A stretch of 54,359 bases of DNA from JAGGVT01 sp965369605. GTDB taxonomy: Bacteria; JAJVIF01; JAGGVT01. The notes under the pieces were generated by a model that searched no databases, was not told the origin of the DNA, and worked only from the letters and a program-made list of their open reading frames with translations. The position numbers were made by a program, and so were the translations under genes. The stretch is taken from contig CBDURE010000006.1 in the NCBI GenBank assembly GCA_965369605.1, positions 1-54,359 on the forward strand. The letters run 5' to 3'. Positions 26,501 through 34,273 of this stretch are shown in pieces; position 1 is the first letter of the stretch, and each line of letters opens with the position of its first letter.

Positions 26501-28646
26501 CCAGGTTGAAACAGTTAACGGCTGCGGAACAAGCGCCCAGGCTCCCGTTGCCCCGGGTGAACCCGGCAATGCGTGCATTCTGCCTGTCGCGCCGGCGTGG
26601 ACTACAGCATCGGATGGCACTTTAACAGACAGAATTCAAATCGACTGGGGACTTGTTGCGGGAGCGACAGGCTACAATATCTATAAGGACTTTAACCCGG
26701 CACCTGTTGCAACGAATGTAGCCGCTCCAACATGGGATGATACCGGTGTAAACATCTGTGAAAATCACGATTACGAGGTTTCCGCCATTTCAGCATGCGG
26801 TGAGGGGCCCAAATCTCCCAGCGATACGGGTTATTCAGAGGAATTCCCCGCCGCTCCGACAGGTGTGGATGCGACTGATGACGCTTTTCCTGACAGGGTT
26901 ACTGTTTCGTGGAACGTTGTGATAGGCGCAACCTGTTATGACATCTATCGAGACACTCTGCTTGTACAGGATGATTTTGTTGGTCTTACATGGGATGACA
27001 TGACTGTTACTCCGGGAGTGGTTTACAATTATCAGGTTGAGGCTGTCAACGCCTGCGGCAATAGCCCGATTGCGCCGGTGGCGCCGGGTGAACCCGGCAA
27101 TGCTTGTGTTTTACCTGCAGACCCAACAGGAGTAAACGCTACAGATGGCACTTTATCCGACAGAGTAACTGTTTCGTGGAACGCCGTAGCAGGAGCAACC
27201 GGATATAATATCTACAGGGATAGCGGACTGGTACAGGCTAATCACCCCGGTATTACATGGGATGACATGACTGTTGTTCCTCCTGTTGTTTATAATTACC
27301 AGGTTGAAGCGATAAACGGATGTGGTATCAGCAACCAGGTTCCGGTAGCTCCGGGTGAACCCGGAAACGCGTGTGTGCTCCCGGATACTCCGACCGGACT
27401 CGCAGCATCAGACGGAACTCACACTGACAGAATTCAGTTAAGTTGGAACGCCGCGGTTGGTGCGCTGTCTTATGACATCATCCGAAATTCAGGTTTTCTG
27501 ATTAATGTCCCGGGAATAACCCATGACGACATGACCGCCGCCGCGGGAGTAATTTACACATACGAGGTTGAAGCAGTAAACGCCTGCGGCAACAGTCCGG
27601 CATCAGTATCGAATGACGGCTACGCTTTCGCCTGCGCGGCTGATACAAACGACACCTGCGGAACAGCGGATCAAATGTATATGGTCGATTCCGTATCAGG
27701 ATGCGTTGACATGATTGATGAGGACTGGTTCTTTGTATATGTCCCGCCCAATGGAATCACAGCGGCGAGTACAATAGATATCACAATGCCATCCGGCACG
27801 CTGGATATCGATGTTTATGGAATTGACCCCGCTGGAACATGCCCCGGCGCGCTGATTACATCGCAAGTAAATATCGGAACAACAACAGTTAATGTTCCGT
27901 CAAGTTCGTTGAGCCTTCTCTACATTAAATTGATAGGGAACTCCGGAGAAGTCAGTTACACAATGGATTTTAATCTTGACCCATGGATTACAAACGTTCC
28001 TATTCAGATGTGTGTCTCGACCGATGACGGCACACCCGGCGGTAATTGGCCATATGACGGCTCGAATTACCTTGATCTTGCCCGGTTAAATCAGATGTTG
28101 ACGTGGGGAAATAATTTCTGGCATCAGTACGGTTACAATCTCGATTGGGACGGTTCCACTGTAACAATAATGGGGGCGGCATATTATAATCTGGATGATG
28201 GCACGGAAGTCAACACAATGCACTCCACTTATCACATTAACAATCAGCTGACTCTCTACTGGGTCAACCAGCTTAATCCACCGCATAATACCGCGTACTG
28301 CAGAGTTTATAATCCTGAAAACTTTCATCATGTAAATAATGTCTTCACCGCCTACAGTCCGAATGTGTGGACCTGGGAATCCGTCGTCGCCCATGAGCAC
28401 GGTCACGGCATTGGCTACTATTTCGATGAATATCTCTATAACGCCAATGGCTGCGCCTGCGGTGATAATGCCTGCCTCGGATATGTTCCTTATCTCTACT
28501 GGTGCGATAACGGTTGTTACGCTGGCAACCTGATGCATTATCATCAGATGGGCTGGACATGGAATCTATTCGACCTTGTTGATGGCCAATATCAACAGAT
28601 ACATGAATTTAACTTTAACAATCCAACCAATTTCCCGTGGTTCTGA
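23571..28646 (+). CDS. Giant multidomain lipoprotein with C-terminal metzincin-like metallopeptidase
   Basis: 1691 aa. ATG chosen after AAGGAG; lipobox LFGC with Cys21 then Ser. Order: shared scaffold ~65-440 (C122-I-D-C125-L-R-I, LDIFDLAIV, VYDWQHNATV); two Ig-like Kre9/KNH-type units ~454-545 and ~553-643 (PNGGETWGIGSSQTITW; PNGGEIWGKNTQKNITW); eight FnIII-like repeats of ~89 aa, ~649-1354; a PPC-like domain ~1358-1468; a peptidase domain ~1472-1691. The last holds H1608-E-H-G-H1612-G-I-G followed by a Met-turn-like N-L-M1655-H-Y. In metzincins the third zinc ligand is eleven positions after the first His; here that residue is Phe and the next is Asp. Probably a surface protease or a degenerate one. 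No propeptide is evident. Confidence 0.85.
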   Translation: MLNSIRFFITAMVIAALLFGCSSGGKNPVMPRDPGDGNAAPDLPLISGTPDGALSPERDFDDLPAAELGAIRNTFNALGTMGAYELSLDADSMSAELISIRTASQGESFLVSGASFFTVRPCIDCLRIESIELTLENTILVQFAVKHPFEKGIKTEPATASNRLDLDIFDLAIVIVPYSASYKSFPLLDVNAYSKLCKNLDGFTKELADLTHNPHACPYYLVVDESGLDEHDYNRFEMGTTDTFVPAYFAGNGKFRIYLTMGYGASADFTTRLSPVYYNPEFNRKSAWKVEVIPPEGENAPAIGNTWDEIDTSTAYDVTIKVYDWQHNATVASEYPDYDNRDHVYESSKVKRVTAEVMNMTNDLRWEYTPESGDGSPLDPLIYKVKIANEKGLSAGEHFGLVKVSDERHPAIEADVGAIDSLVHSPDGGTLLWNTIPEFATYQIFTATVVPGDGITVINPNGGETWGIGSSQTITWLSSGTIANVNIELSLDSGSNFTIPIANTAPNTGSFAYNPVGNFPTENARIRVYNSIDATVIDESDNDFTIEDVQGPIQVITPNGGEIWGKNTQKNITWTADADITYVRIYLSMDSGLSYTIPITGSTPNDGIHEWNVPEEAIGITNRIKVQKLTDPLIFDESDADFQVVCPVLNPPASVTASDGTYNDKVSLYWDEVAGASGYVIYRDNVIQVANHPALSWEDTVVVPGTIYNYQIASINSCGAGPKGPPDPGEPGNACVLPTPPNGVSATDGTFHDKVTVSWNVVAGVTGYNIYRDTVLQQGNYTLLTWDDTSVTQGVIYNYQVEAFNGCGTSVKSPADPGESGHACVLPDFPTGVDATDDAFADRVTVSWNSVIGATCYDIYRDSGLVQDDFIGLTWDDMTVVPGTIYHYQVEAVNTCGNGAIAPADPGEPGNACVMPSPPTGVSATDGSFPDKVTVSWNASTGATGYNIYRDTILQLANHPGITWDDMVIIPGTVYNYQVETVNGCGTSAQAPVAPGEPGNACILPVAPAWTTASDGTLTDRIQIDWGLVAGATGYNIYKDFNPAPVATNVAAPTWDDTGVNICENHDYEVSAISACGEGPKSPSDTGYSEEFPAAPTGVDATDDAFPDRVTVSWNVVIGATCYDIYRDTLLVQDDFVGLTWDDMTVTPGVVYNYQVEAVNACGNSPIAPVAPGEPGNACVLPADPTGVNATDGTLSDRVTVSWNAVAGATGYNIYRDSGLVQANHPGITWDDMTVVPPVVYNYQVEAINGCGISNQVPVAPGEPGNACVLPDTPTGLAASDGTHTDRIQLSWNAAVGALSYDIIRNSGFLINVPGITHDDMTAAAGVIYTYEVEAVNACGNSPASVSNDGYAFACAADTNDTCGTADQMYMVDSVSGCVDMIDEDWFFVYVPPNGITAASTIDITMPSGTLDIDVYGIDPAGTCPGALITSQVNIGTTTVNVPSSSLSLLYIKLIGNSGEVSYTMDFNLDPWITNVPIQMCVSTDDGTPGGNWPYDGSNYLDLARLNQMLTWGNNFWHQYGYNLDWDGSTVTIMGAAYYNLDDGTEVNTMHSTYHINNQLTLYWVNQLNPPHNTAYCRVYNPENFHHVNNVFTAYSPNVWTWESVVAHEHGHGIGYYFDEYLYNANGCACGDNACLGYVPYLYWCDNGCYAGNLMHYHQMGWTWNLFDLVDGQYQQIHEFNFNNPTNFPWF
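25516..27633 (+). repeat. Eight FnIII-coding tandem repeats (~267 bp each)
   Basis: Coding repeats inside the 1691-aa lipoprotein, starting near 25516, 25783, 26050, 26317, 26584, 26848, 27115 and 27382. Units carry TVSWN, GYNIYRD, TWDDM, YNYQVEA-x-N-x-C-G and PGEPGNACVLP. Units 3 and 6 are much more alike than to their neighbours, as are 4 and 7, indicating duplication of a multi-unit block. Confidence 0.85.
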
Positions 28647-28663
28647 TAGGGAGGACTACGAAA

Positions 28664-29260
28664 ATGAAAAAACTAATTTATATCTCCATCATGGCATGTT
28701 TTGTACTGGGGTTTTTCGCAATGCCGGCAAGCGCGTTAAGCCACAATGCCGAGAAATTCCTTCAGGCGTGCCGCGCGCTTGATTCTGTTTTCCCGCCTCG
28801 AAACTGGGATAAGTACGATCTTCGGGACGCCGCGCTGGAAGTTCTCGATGAAATCGAAAACGGCTCTTTCAACGCCTGGCCCAACGAGCCAACCGATTTC
28901 TGCCTCAAAACGCTCGGATACACACAATTCCCCGAGGACGTTGACAGAATCATCGCTTACGAGGACGACCTGACATATTCTGTCCTGCGCTCACTGAAAG
29001 GATTCCCATCAACGAAAGCGATTGAATGCCATTACAGATGGCTTGACAACGAGATTGGTCCAAAGCGCGAACTGGCATTTCAGGGCCTTGCGGATATCGA
29101 TTTCAACAAGCTGAAGAAACCTGATAAGTGGCGCAGCGATGTCCTTGCGAAGCTCACAAACGCAAGGCAGAAAGAGAAAGTCGACTGGCTGATTAAGATT
29201 CTGGATAAATCAATTACGAAGGTTGAATCTTTCAGGATTAAGCAAGCGCCGCAGAAGTAA
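28664..29260 (+). CDS. Small secreted helical protein downstream of the metallopeptidase
   Basis: 198 aa. ATG at 28664 preceded by GGGAGGA, 17 bp after the stop of the metallopeptidase gene, so almost certainly co-transcribed. An N-terminal signal peptide (hydrophobic ~4-20, cleavage near PASA) with no lipobox implies a soluble periplasmic or secreted product. The rest is predicted largely helical with HEAT-like pairs (LRDAALEVLDEIE, LAFQGLADIDF, WLIKILDKSI). I do not recognise a family. Its position suggests a partner, inhibitor or chaperone of the protease lipoprotein, which is inference only. Confidence 0.7.
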   Translation: MKKLIYISIMACFVLGFFAMPASALSHNAEKFLQACRALDSVFPPRNWDKYDLRDAALEVLDEIENGSFNAWPNEPTDFCLKTLGYTQFPEDVDRIIAYEDDLTYSVLRSLKGFPSTKAIECHYRWLDNEIGPKRELAFQGLADIDFNKLKKPDKWRSDVLAKLTNARQKEKVDWLIKILDKSITKVESFRIKQAPQK

Positions 29261-29363
29261 GATAAATGCAATAACTCAAAGGTGCGAGCATCCCGCCTGC
29301 AACTTTTGCATCTAACGCTGCAAGCAGAATGGAACTTAATTTTTTTGATCAGGATATTGAATA
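29261..29363. other. Short gene-free stretch between convergent genes
   Basis: Separates the secreted helical protein from the broken membrane gene on the other strand. Contains GCAACTTTTGC-type short inverted repeats and a run of seven T (29340-29346), which might help terminate plus-strand transcripts; I do not call a terminator. Confidence 0.35.
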
Positions 29364-29648
29364 TTACTGCTTTGTCGTATAAATATTTACTAACATAAGC
29401 ACAGCTGCAATAATTGTTGTTACAGCAAACAGAATTTTCAGTGATTTCGGTTTTGCCTTAAGTGCAATCCTGCGCGAGGAATCCGCCAGCAAACGCCATG
29501 AAGAGGGTTATTCCGCCCATGAATAAAAATAAAGGGAATGAAAGCATTTTGGATTTATGGAAAACAAAAGATGCTGCAATCGCGGTGGCGAAAAGCACAG
29601 CGCCGATTATTGCTATTTTATACTTGGAATATTTTCCCTATCAGGATG
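29364..29648 (-). pseudogene. Frameshifted small membrane protein
   Basis: On the minus strand two frames together encode a ~90-aa protein with three hydrophobic segments: KYKIAIIGAVLFATAIAA, then FPLFLFMGGITLFMAFAGGF in one frame, then SLKILFAVTTIIAAVLMLVN and a stop (29364-29366) in the next frame. The switch falls near 29470-29490. No ATG, GTG or TTG precedes the first segment in frame, so the 5' end also appears damaged. It lies directly after the aminotransferase stop and may have been co-transcribed. A sequencing error could explain the shift, but not the missing start. Confidence 0.45.
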
Positions 29649-29654
29649 GCAATC

Positions 29655-30827
29655 TTACCTTAGATATTTTTCCATCCTGTCAAAGGCTGTGTTTATCATT
29701 TCATCCGGTACACAGAACGACAATCTTAAATGCCCCTCGCCAGTAGGCCCGAATGCAACGCCGGGCGTTGTGGATACTTTTGCTTCTCTCAACATTTTCT
29801 TGCAGAACGATGCTGAATCACGCGAGCCTTCATCAGTCAGGATTTTCGGGAACATCAGATATGACCCGGCGGGTTTTTTATATTCAAAAAACGATGAGAG
29901 GCCTTCCAGACGTTCGCACATCAGATTCCTCGCATGAAGATATTTTTCTGCAAAATCGCCAATGCAATCCTGAGATCCTTTTAGAGCGGCAAGCGCAGCG
30001 TACTGTGAAACAACAGGGGCGCATATCGCCAAAGGAATATGTGCTTTGCTGATTTGCGGAATCCATTCCTCATCCGCGTGGAGATACCCAACTCTCCAGC
30101 CTGTCATGGCGTATGTTTTAGTAAACGTAAAGCAACTGATTGCGTTTTTCCTCATTTCTGGAATGGATGCAATGCTGAAATGTTTATGCCCATCGAAAAC
30201 GAAATACTCGTACGCCTCATCGGTTATCACAACCAAATTATGCTCCAGCGCTATTTCAGCAAGCTGGCGAAGTTCATCCTCGCTGAAAACCGTTCCGGTC
30301 GGATTGGATGGCGAACAGTACAAAATCGCTCTTGTTCGTGGTGTAATCGCCTTTTTGATTGCATCGATATCCAATTTGAAATCCTCTTCTTCGATTAAAG
30401 GCACCAGAACAGGTTTCCCTGATGCAATATCAACCTGCCGTATGTGGGTTGAGTATGTCGGTGTTGGCAGGATAACCTCGTCGCCGGGATCAATCACAGC
30501 CATTACTGCCGCTGCCAGACCCTCAATTGCTCCTACTGTTACAATAATCTGAGCGGGATTTGCATCAATGTTGTTGTCCCTTATTAGTTTAACAGCGACT
30601 TCATCACGAAGCGCTTTCAGACCTGATGATTCAGTGTAGCCACCTGTGAGGTCGTTCTGAATGGCATCGATAGCGGCATCTTTAATATGCTGCGGCGTGC
30701 CCGAGGTCGGTTTTGCCCACGACAGAAACGCGACATCCTCGATCTCCTTTGACAACCGTGTCATTTCATGAATCGCGGATTTGCTGATTTTATTTATTCT
30801 TTCCGAAACTCTAATTGAATTACTCAT
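29655..30827 (-). CDS. Class I/II pyridoxal-phosphate aminotransferase
   Basis: 390-aa cytoplasmic aspartate-aminotransferase-fold enzyme. Hallmarks: an SGLKALRDEVA segment, ILPTPTYSTH, the CSPSNPTGTVF loop, VVITDEAYEYFVFDG (PLP-ring Asp), the Schiff-base K237 in F-T-K-T-Y-A-M-T-G-W-R-V-G-Y, and a C-terminal LRLSF arginine for the substrate carboxylate. Such enzymes transfer amino groups between amino acids and 2-oxoacids; the substrate is not resolvable among Asp, aromatic and kynurenine subtypes. ATG at 30827 has AAGGAG. It is isolated from obvious biosynthetic partners, with queC diverging from it. Confidence 0.9.
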   Translation of the reverse strand: MSNSIRVSERINKISKSAIHEMTRLSKEIEDVAFLSWAKPTSGTPQHIKDAAIDAIQNDLTGGYTESSGLKALRDEVAVKLIRDNNIDANPAQIIVTVGAIEGLAAAVMAVIDPGDEVILPTPTYSTHIRQVDIASGKPVLVPLIEEEDFKLDIDAIKKAITPRTRAILYCSPSNPTGTVFSEDELRQLAEIALEHNLVVITDEAYEYFVFDGHKHFSIASIPEMRKNAISCFTFTKTYAMTGWRVGYLHADEEWIPQISKAHIPLAICAPVVSQYAALAALKGSQDCIGDFAEKYLHARNLMCERLEGLSSFFEYKKPAGSYLMFPKILTDEGSRDSASFCKKMLREAKVSTTPGVAFGPTGEGHLRLSFCVPDEMINTAFDRMEKYLR

Positions 30828-30913
30828 GATTAACTCCTTCCAGTAATGTTGCTCAAACCAATTTCAAATAATACCGCCAGAGATTAATTTATTCCAGTCA
30901 TCACTGAAAAACA

Positions 30914-30991
30914 TACGGGGAATATCTGCATCCTTCCAGACAGGGGTGCTGATGCACCCAACTTTCCTGCAAGGATGCCGAAACTCCCGGG
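30914..30991. repeat. Diverged third copy of the 77-bp element
   Basis: Same length and order of blocks as 9824-9900 (GGGG, CAGGGGTGCTGATGC, TTTCCTGCAAGGATGCCG, ACTCCCGGG), with many substitutions. It lies in the divergent region between the aminotransferase and queC. Confidence 0.65.
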
Positions 30992-31025
30992 ATGTAATAT
31001 TCATCAACTCCAAATATGTAATCTG

Positions 31026-31055
31026 TAACCCGGTATCCCTTTGCCGGGGTATTGC
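31026..31055. repeat. ACCCGG...CCGGGGTATT hairpin element (copy)
   Basis: ACCCGGTATCCCTTTGCC followed by GGGGTATTGC; related copies are at 50223 and 52758. The stem pairs CCCGGTA-like with TGCCGGGG-like arms. It lies just upstream of the queC -10 box and may be part of the leader or simply a mobile hairpin. Confidence 0.5.
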
Positions 31056-31079
31056 TAAAAATGATTTTTCTAAATACGG

Positions 31080-31085
31080 TATAAT
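31080..31085 (+). promoter_or_regulatory. -10 box upstream of queC
   Basis: A perfect TATAAT in the context GGTATAATG, 42 bp before the queC ATG. The -35 region is A-rich with no good match, so the assignment rests on the -10 and the position. Confidence 0.45.
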
Positions 31086-31126
31086 GCAAGCGCTTTATTG
31101 CACTATGAACGTCAGGATGATTTGCC

Positions 31127-31804
31127 ATGCCGAAAAAACAAAAAGCGATTTGCCTTGTCAGCGGCGGGATGGATTCCGCTGTTACACTCGCAATCGCGCT
31201 TGAGAAATATGATGTCGCCGCTATGCACGCATATTACGGGCAACTCACGCAGGACAGGGAGATAAAAGCGTTTCGCGATATCACATCGCATTACGGCATA
31301 AACGAAATCATGGCATTTTCACTGTCGCATCTGACACAAATAGGCGGCAGCGCGCTGACTGATCCTGACATTGACATTCACACAGGGGGCATAGATAAAA
31401 GCATAATACCAAATACTTATGTTCCCTTTAGAAATGCGCATCTCCTTTGCGCCGCGGTCAGTTGGGCTGAGGTTATTGGAGCATCGGCGATTTTCATCGG
31501 CGCAATTGAGGAGGATTCATCGGGCTATCCGGACTGTCGGGAATCTTTCATCGACGCATTCAACAAGGCGATTAACGAGGGCACGCGTCCTGAAACAAAT
31601 CTGAACGTCATAGCGCCTGTAATGCATCTTACAAAAGCCGAAATAGCAAAAAGGGGAATGGAACTTGATGTGCCGTTTGAACTGACATGGAGTTGTTACA
31701 AAAACATTGAAAAGGCGTGCGGTGTCTGCGACTCCTGCATACTTCGCTTGAAAGCGTTTGATAATGCGGGGTTTGACGATCCAATACCGTACGAGGACAC
31801 TTAA
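31127..31804 (+). CDS. queC: 7-cyano-7-deazaguanine synthase QueC
   Basis: 225 aa. ATP-dependent conversion of 7-carboxy-7-deazaguanine to preQ0 in the queuosine (or 7-deazaguanine DNA modification) pathway. The PP-loop S12-G-G-M-D-S-A binds ATP; Cys190, Cys198, Cys201 and Cys204 (C-G-V-C-D-S-C) form the zinc site; YVPFRN and GYPDCRESF are family motifs. Length is normal. It opens a three-gene plus-strand operon: the next gene starts 3 bp after its stop. No other queuosine genes (queD, queE, queF) are nearby, so the use in tRNA or DNA cannot be decided here. Confidence 0.95.
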   Translation: MPKKQKAICLVSGGMDSAVTLAIALEKYDVAAMHAYYGQLTQDREIKAFRDITSHYGINEIMAFSLSHLTQIGGSALTDPDIDIHTGGIDKSIIPNTYVPFRNAHLLCAAVSWAEVIGASAIFIGAIEEDSSGYPDCRESFIDAFNKAINEGTRPETNLNVIAPVMHLTKAEIAKRGMELDVPFELTWSCYKNIEKACGVCDSCILRLKAFDNAGFDDPIPYEDT

Positions 31805-31807
31805 TAA

Positions 31808-34273
31808 ATGGAAAAGGTTTTCAAAGAAGAATTCAAAGGCTGTTTGAAACGGTGGTTCAAATCGAAGAGTTTGTATTTCGCCGCTTTGCTTCTTCTGCTG
31901 GTTTCACTCGGATGCGCGTTCAGCGGCGAGGCTATGCTGAACCTTCTCGGTTATGAATTCAGCATGGTCATATCCCTTTTCCTGTCGCAGATTATCGCGC
32001 TTATTGCAGCGCATGAGACATCGCACCTGCATAAAGGAATAGAACTAAAGAAATTCAAAAGCCACGAATTCACGCTTATGATGATTGCCCGCAGTCGGGC
32101 ACTGATTCTGATTCTGCTGTTCCTTGCCTCTATCCCGCTTGCCGTGTTGCTTCTCAACGCCTTTAATGTTATCAACTGCGACATCATGCAGGGAGTCTGG
32201 TTCTACATTCTGATTCCGGTCATTACCGGTTTGTGCGCCCTTTTAATGACAATCTCGTTTACGCTTTTCTTCAAGGGAAACGCAAAACGCGGATACCTTC
32301 TGTTTCTCGCATACTCCATACTTACAATTCTTGTAACGCTTTGGAAATTATACGCCGGTCCTCGTGTCGGATTTTACAACTTCATTCTCGGATCCGTCGT
32401 TCTGTTTAACTACAACACGATTGTCCCGATTGACCTGCCGTTCCTACTGGCTCGATCAATCGCATTCACTTTCGCGCATCTTATTTTCTTCCTCTCTATT
32501 TTGGGATATGAGAGAAACCGTCCGGGTGTATCTCTCAAAGGGCTGTTTAAATCACCATTTACAGATGCCCTGCGATTACTGTTAACCGCAATCAACGCGA
32601 TTTTTACTATTTATCTTGTTATCCTTTTTATCTACAAAGGCTCACTTGGAATTGATATAAACACCGCGTACTTGAATAAACTGATGGATGGCCGCCTTGT
32701 TGGAAACGGAATTGAACTTCGGTATCCATCCGATTCGCCCATTACAGGCGAAATTGATCGAATCTTAAAAGAACACGAATGGCATTACGCCAGGATTATC
32801 GAGGAATTGAAACTTGAAAACCCGCCTGTTGTTACGTCTTACATCTATCCAACACGGACACAAAAAACGAAACTCACAGGAGTTGGCGGATCTGTTTTCG
32901 CGAAACCGTGGATGGCTAAGATTCATGTCGAGTATTCCGATTACGATATCCGCGCGCTTAAACATGAACTGACACACATACTCGCGGGTGAATTCGGCAG
33001 GTCGATTGTAAACATCAGCCTTCAGACCGGCTTGTGTGAGGGATTAAGCGAGGCGATTGAGTGGGACGCCGGAGCGTTGACACATCACCAGTGGGCGCAG
33101 TCGATGTTAAAAGGAGAAATCGATAGTCGCGCAAGCCCCATTTACACTATGACAAACGAGGGATTCTGGTCGCAGCGAATCACTGTTTCCTATTATATTT
33201 CCGGCTCGTTTGTCAGATGGCTGATTAACACTTACGGAATCGAGAAATTCAAAATCTGTTTCATTAAAGCCGGATTGTTTTTCTCAGACAAGCCATATAA
33301 AGCGGCATACGGTAAAACCCTTCAGGAACTGACCGAGGAATGGCTTCAGTTTTTAAAAACAATTCCTGAGGCGGATGAGGGCGCCGCGCTCGCGAAATAT
33401 ATGTTCCAGCGGCCCGCATTCACTGAGCAGAGATGTTCGCATGAAGTCGCTGAAAGAAACGCGGAGGCGTCAAAAGCGCTTCAACACCGGCAATACAAAA
33501 AAGCGCTCCGTGATTATGAAGCGCTTATGAAATTTCAGCCGGATGATCCTTATCACGGTTGGGGTAAAATATCCGCGCTTGTCGGATTGGAGAAATATGA
33601 TCAGGCGCTGAAACTGGCATCGGAACTGATGGCTCATCCGAAATCTAACGATGGCTACAATGCGCAGCTTCTTCGCAGAAGGGGAATCATTCTCGCAAAG
33701 CAGCAACGATGGTCGGAGTGCCGTGTCGAGGTTCAAAAGGCGCTTGATACCGCAATCTCCGCATCTATGAAACGAGACAGCATTATCAAACTCACGATTC
33801 TCGATCATGAATCCGATGAACTCAGGCGTTTGATGTTCAAAGCGCTTGATACTGAAACGTCCGAACCCAGGTTTTATTACCAACGGGCGCTTATGATCGA
33901 TACTAATTTCTGGCCGGCTGTTTACCTGATTGGCCGTTCACTCAGCATTGATGGGGAACACGAGGAATCAGTCGAATTCCTTAAACGTTTTCTTTCGATG
34001 GATAGCTATGATGAAATGTTTTCAAAAGCAGCGGACCTGACTCTTATCGAATCGGCGTTCAGAAGCGAACAGTTTGAACTCGGCTACCTCTGGACGGACA
34101 GCGTGTTCAACAAGGATTACGAATTATCGGAAGCGGAGAAAGCCAGGATTTTAAAATGGCGTGATAGAATCCTCTGGACATGGCTTGACCTTGGTCGCAA
34201 GCCGAGCGAACTTAACATGCTGAATCTTACTGACTTTACACAACAGGCGCAAACTGATGAGCCACAACAATAA
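31808..34273 (+). CDS. Membrane protein with gluzincin (peptidase MA-like) domain and TPR tail
   Basis: 821 aa, an unusual fusion. The N-terminal ~275 residues hold about six membrane segments resembling an ABC-2-type permease module. A gluzincin-like peptidase follows: H386-E-L-T-H390 with the downstream Glu411 in G-L-C-E411-G-L-S-E, as in peptidase_MA-like proteins, predicted outside the membrane. From ~545 to ~780 there are TPR-like helical repeats (ASKALQHRQYKKALRDYEAL, AVYLIGRSLSIDGEHEESVEFL). Probably a membrane-bound metalloprotease with a protein-interaction tail. It lies 3 bp after queC and overlaps rsmA by 17 bp. I know of no named family with this exact architecture. Confidence 0.75.
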   Translation: MEKVFKEEFKGCLKRWFKSKSLYFAALLLLLVSLGCAFSGEAMLNLLGYEFSMVISLFLSQIIALIAAHETSHLHKGIELKKFKSHEFTLMMIARSRALILILLFLASIPLAVLLLNAFNVINCDIMQGVWFYILIPVITGLCALLMTISFTLFFKGNAKRGYLLFLAYSILTILVTLWKLYAGPRVGFYNFILGSVVLFNYNTIVPIDLPFLLARSIAFTFAHLIFFLSILGYERNRPGVSLKGLFKSPFTDALRLLLTAINAIFTIYLVILFIYKGSLGIDINTAYLNKLMDGRLVGNGIELRYPSDSPITGEIDRILKEHEWHYARIIEELKLENPPVVTSYIYPTRTQKTKLTGVGGSVFAKPWMAKIHVEYSDYDIRALKHELTHILAGEFGRSIVNISLQTGLCEGLSEAIEWDAGALTHHQWAQSMLKGEIDSRASPIYTMTNEGFWSQRITVSYYISGSFVRWLINTYGIEKFKICFIKAGLFFSDKPYKAAYGKTLQELTEEWLQFLKTIPEADEGAALAKYMFQRPAFTEQRCSHEVAERNAEASKALQHRQYKKALRDYEALMKFQPDDPYHGWGKISALVGLEKYDQALKLASELMAHPKSNDGYNAQLLRRRGIILAKQQRWSECRVEVQKALDTAISASMKRDSIIKLTILDHESDELRRLMFKALDTETSEPRFYYQRALMIDTNFWPAVYLIGRSLSIDGEHEESVEFLKRFLSMDSYDEMFSKAADLTLIESAFRSEQFELGYLWTDSVFNKDYELSEAEKARILKWRDRILWTWLDLGRKPSELNMLNLTDFTQQAQTDEPQQ

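Noticed and set aside
29462..29937. Plus-strand frames downstream of the secreted helical protein
   Set aside because: They are antisense to the broken membrane gene and the aminotransferase and have no ribosome site or family features.
29655..30827. The aminotransferase as the missing GnnB
   Set aside because: It is a class I/II (aspartate aminotransferase-fold) enzyme, whereas GnnB belongs to the DegT family, and it lies more than 10 kb from lpxA.
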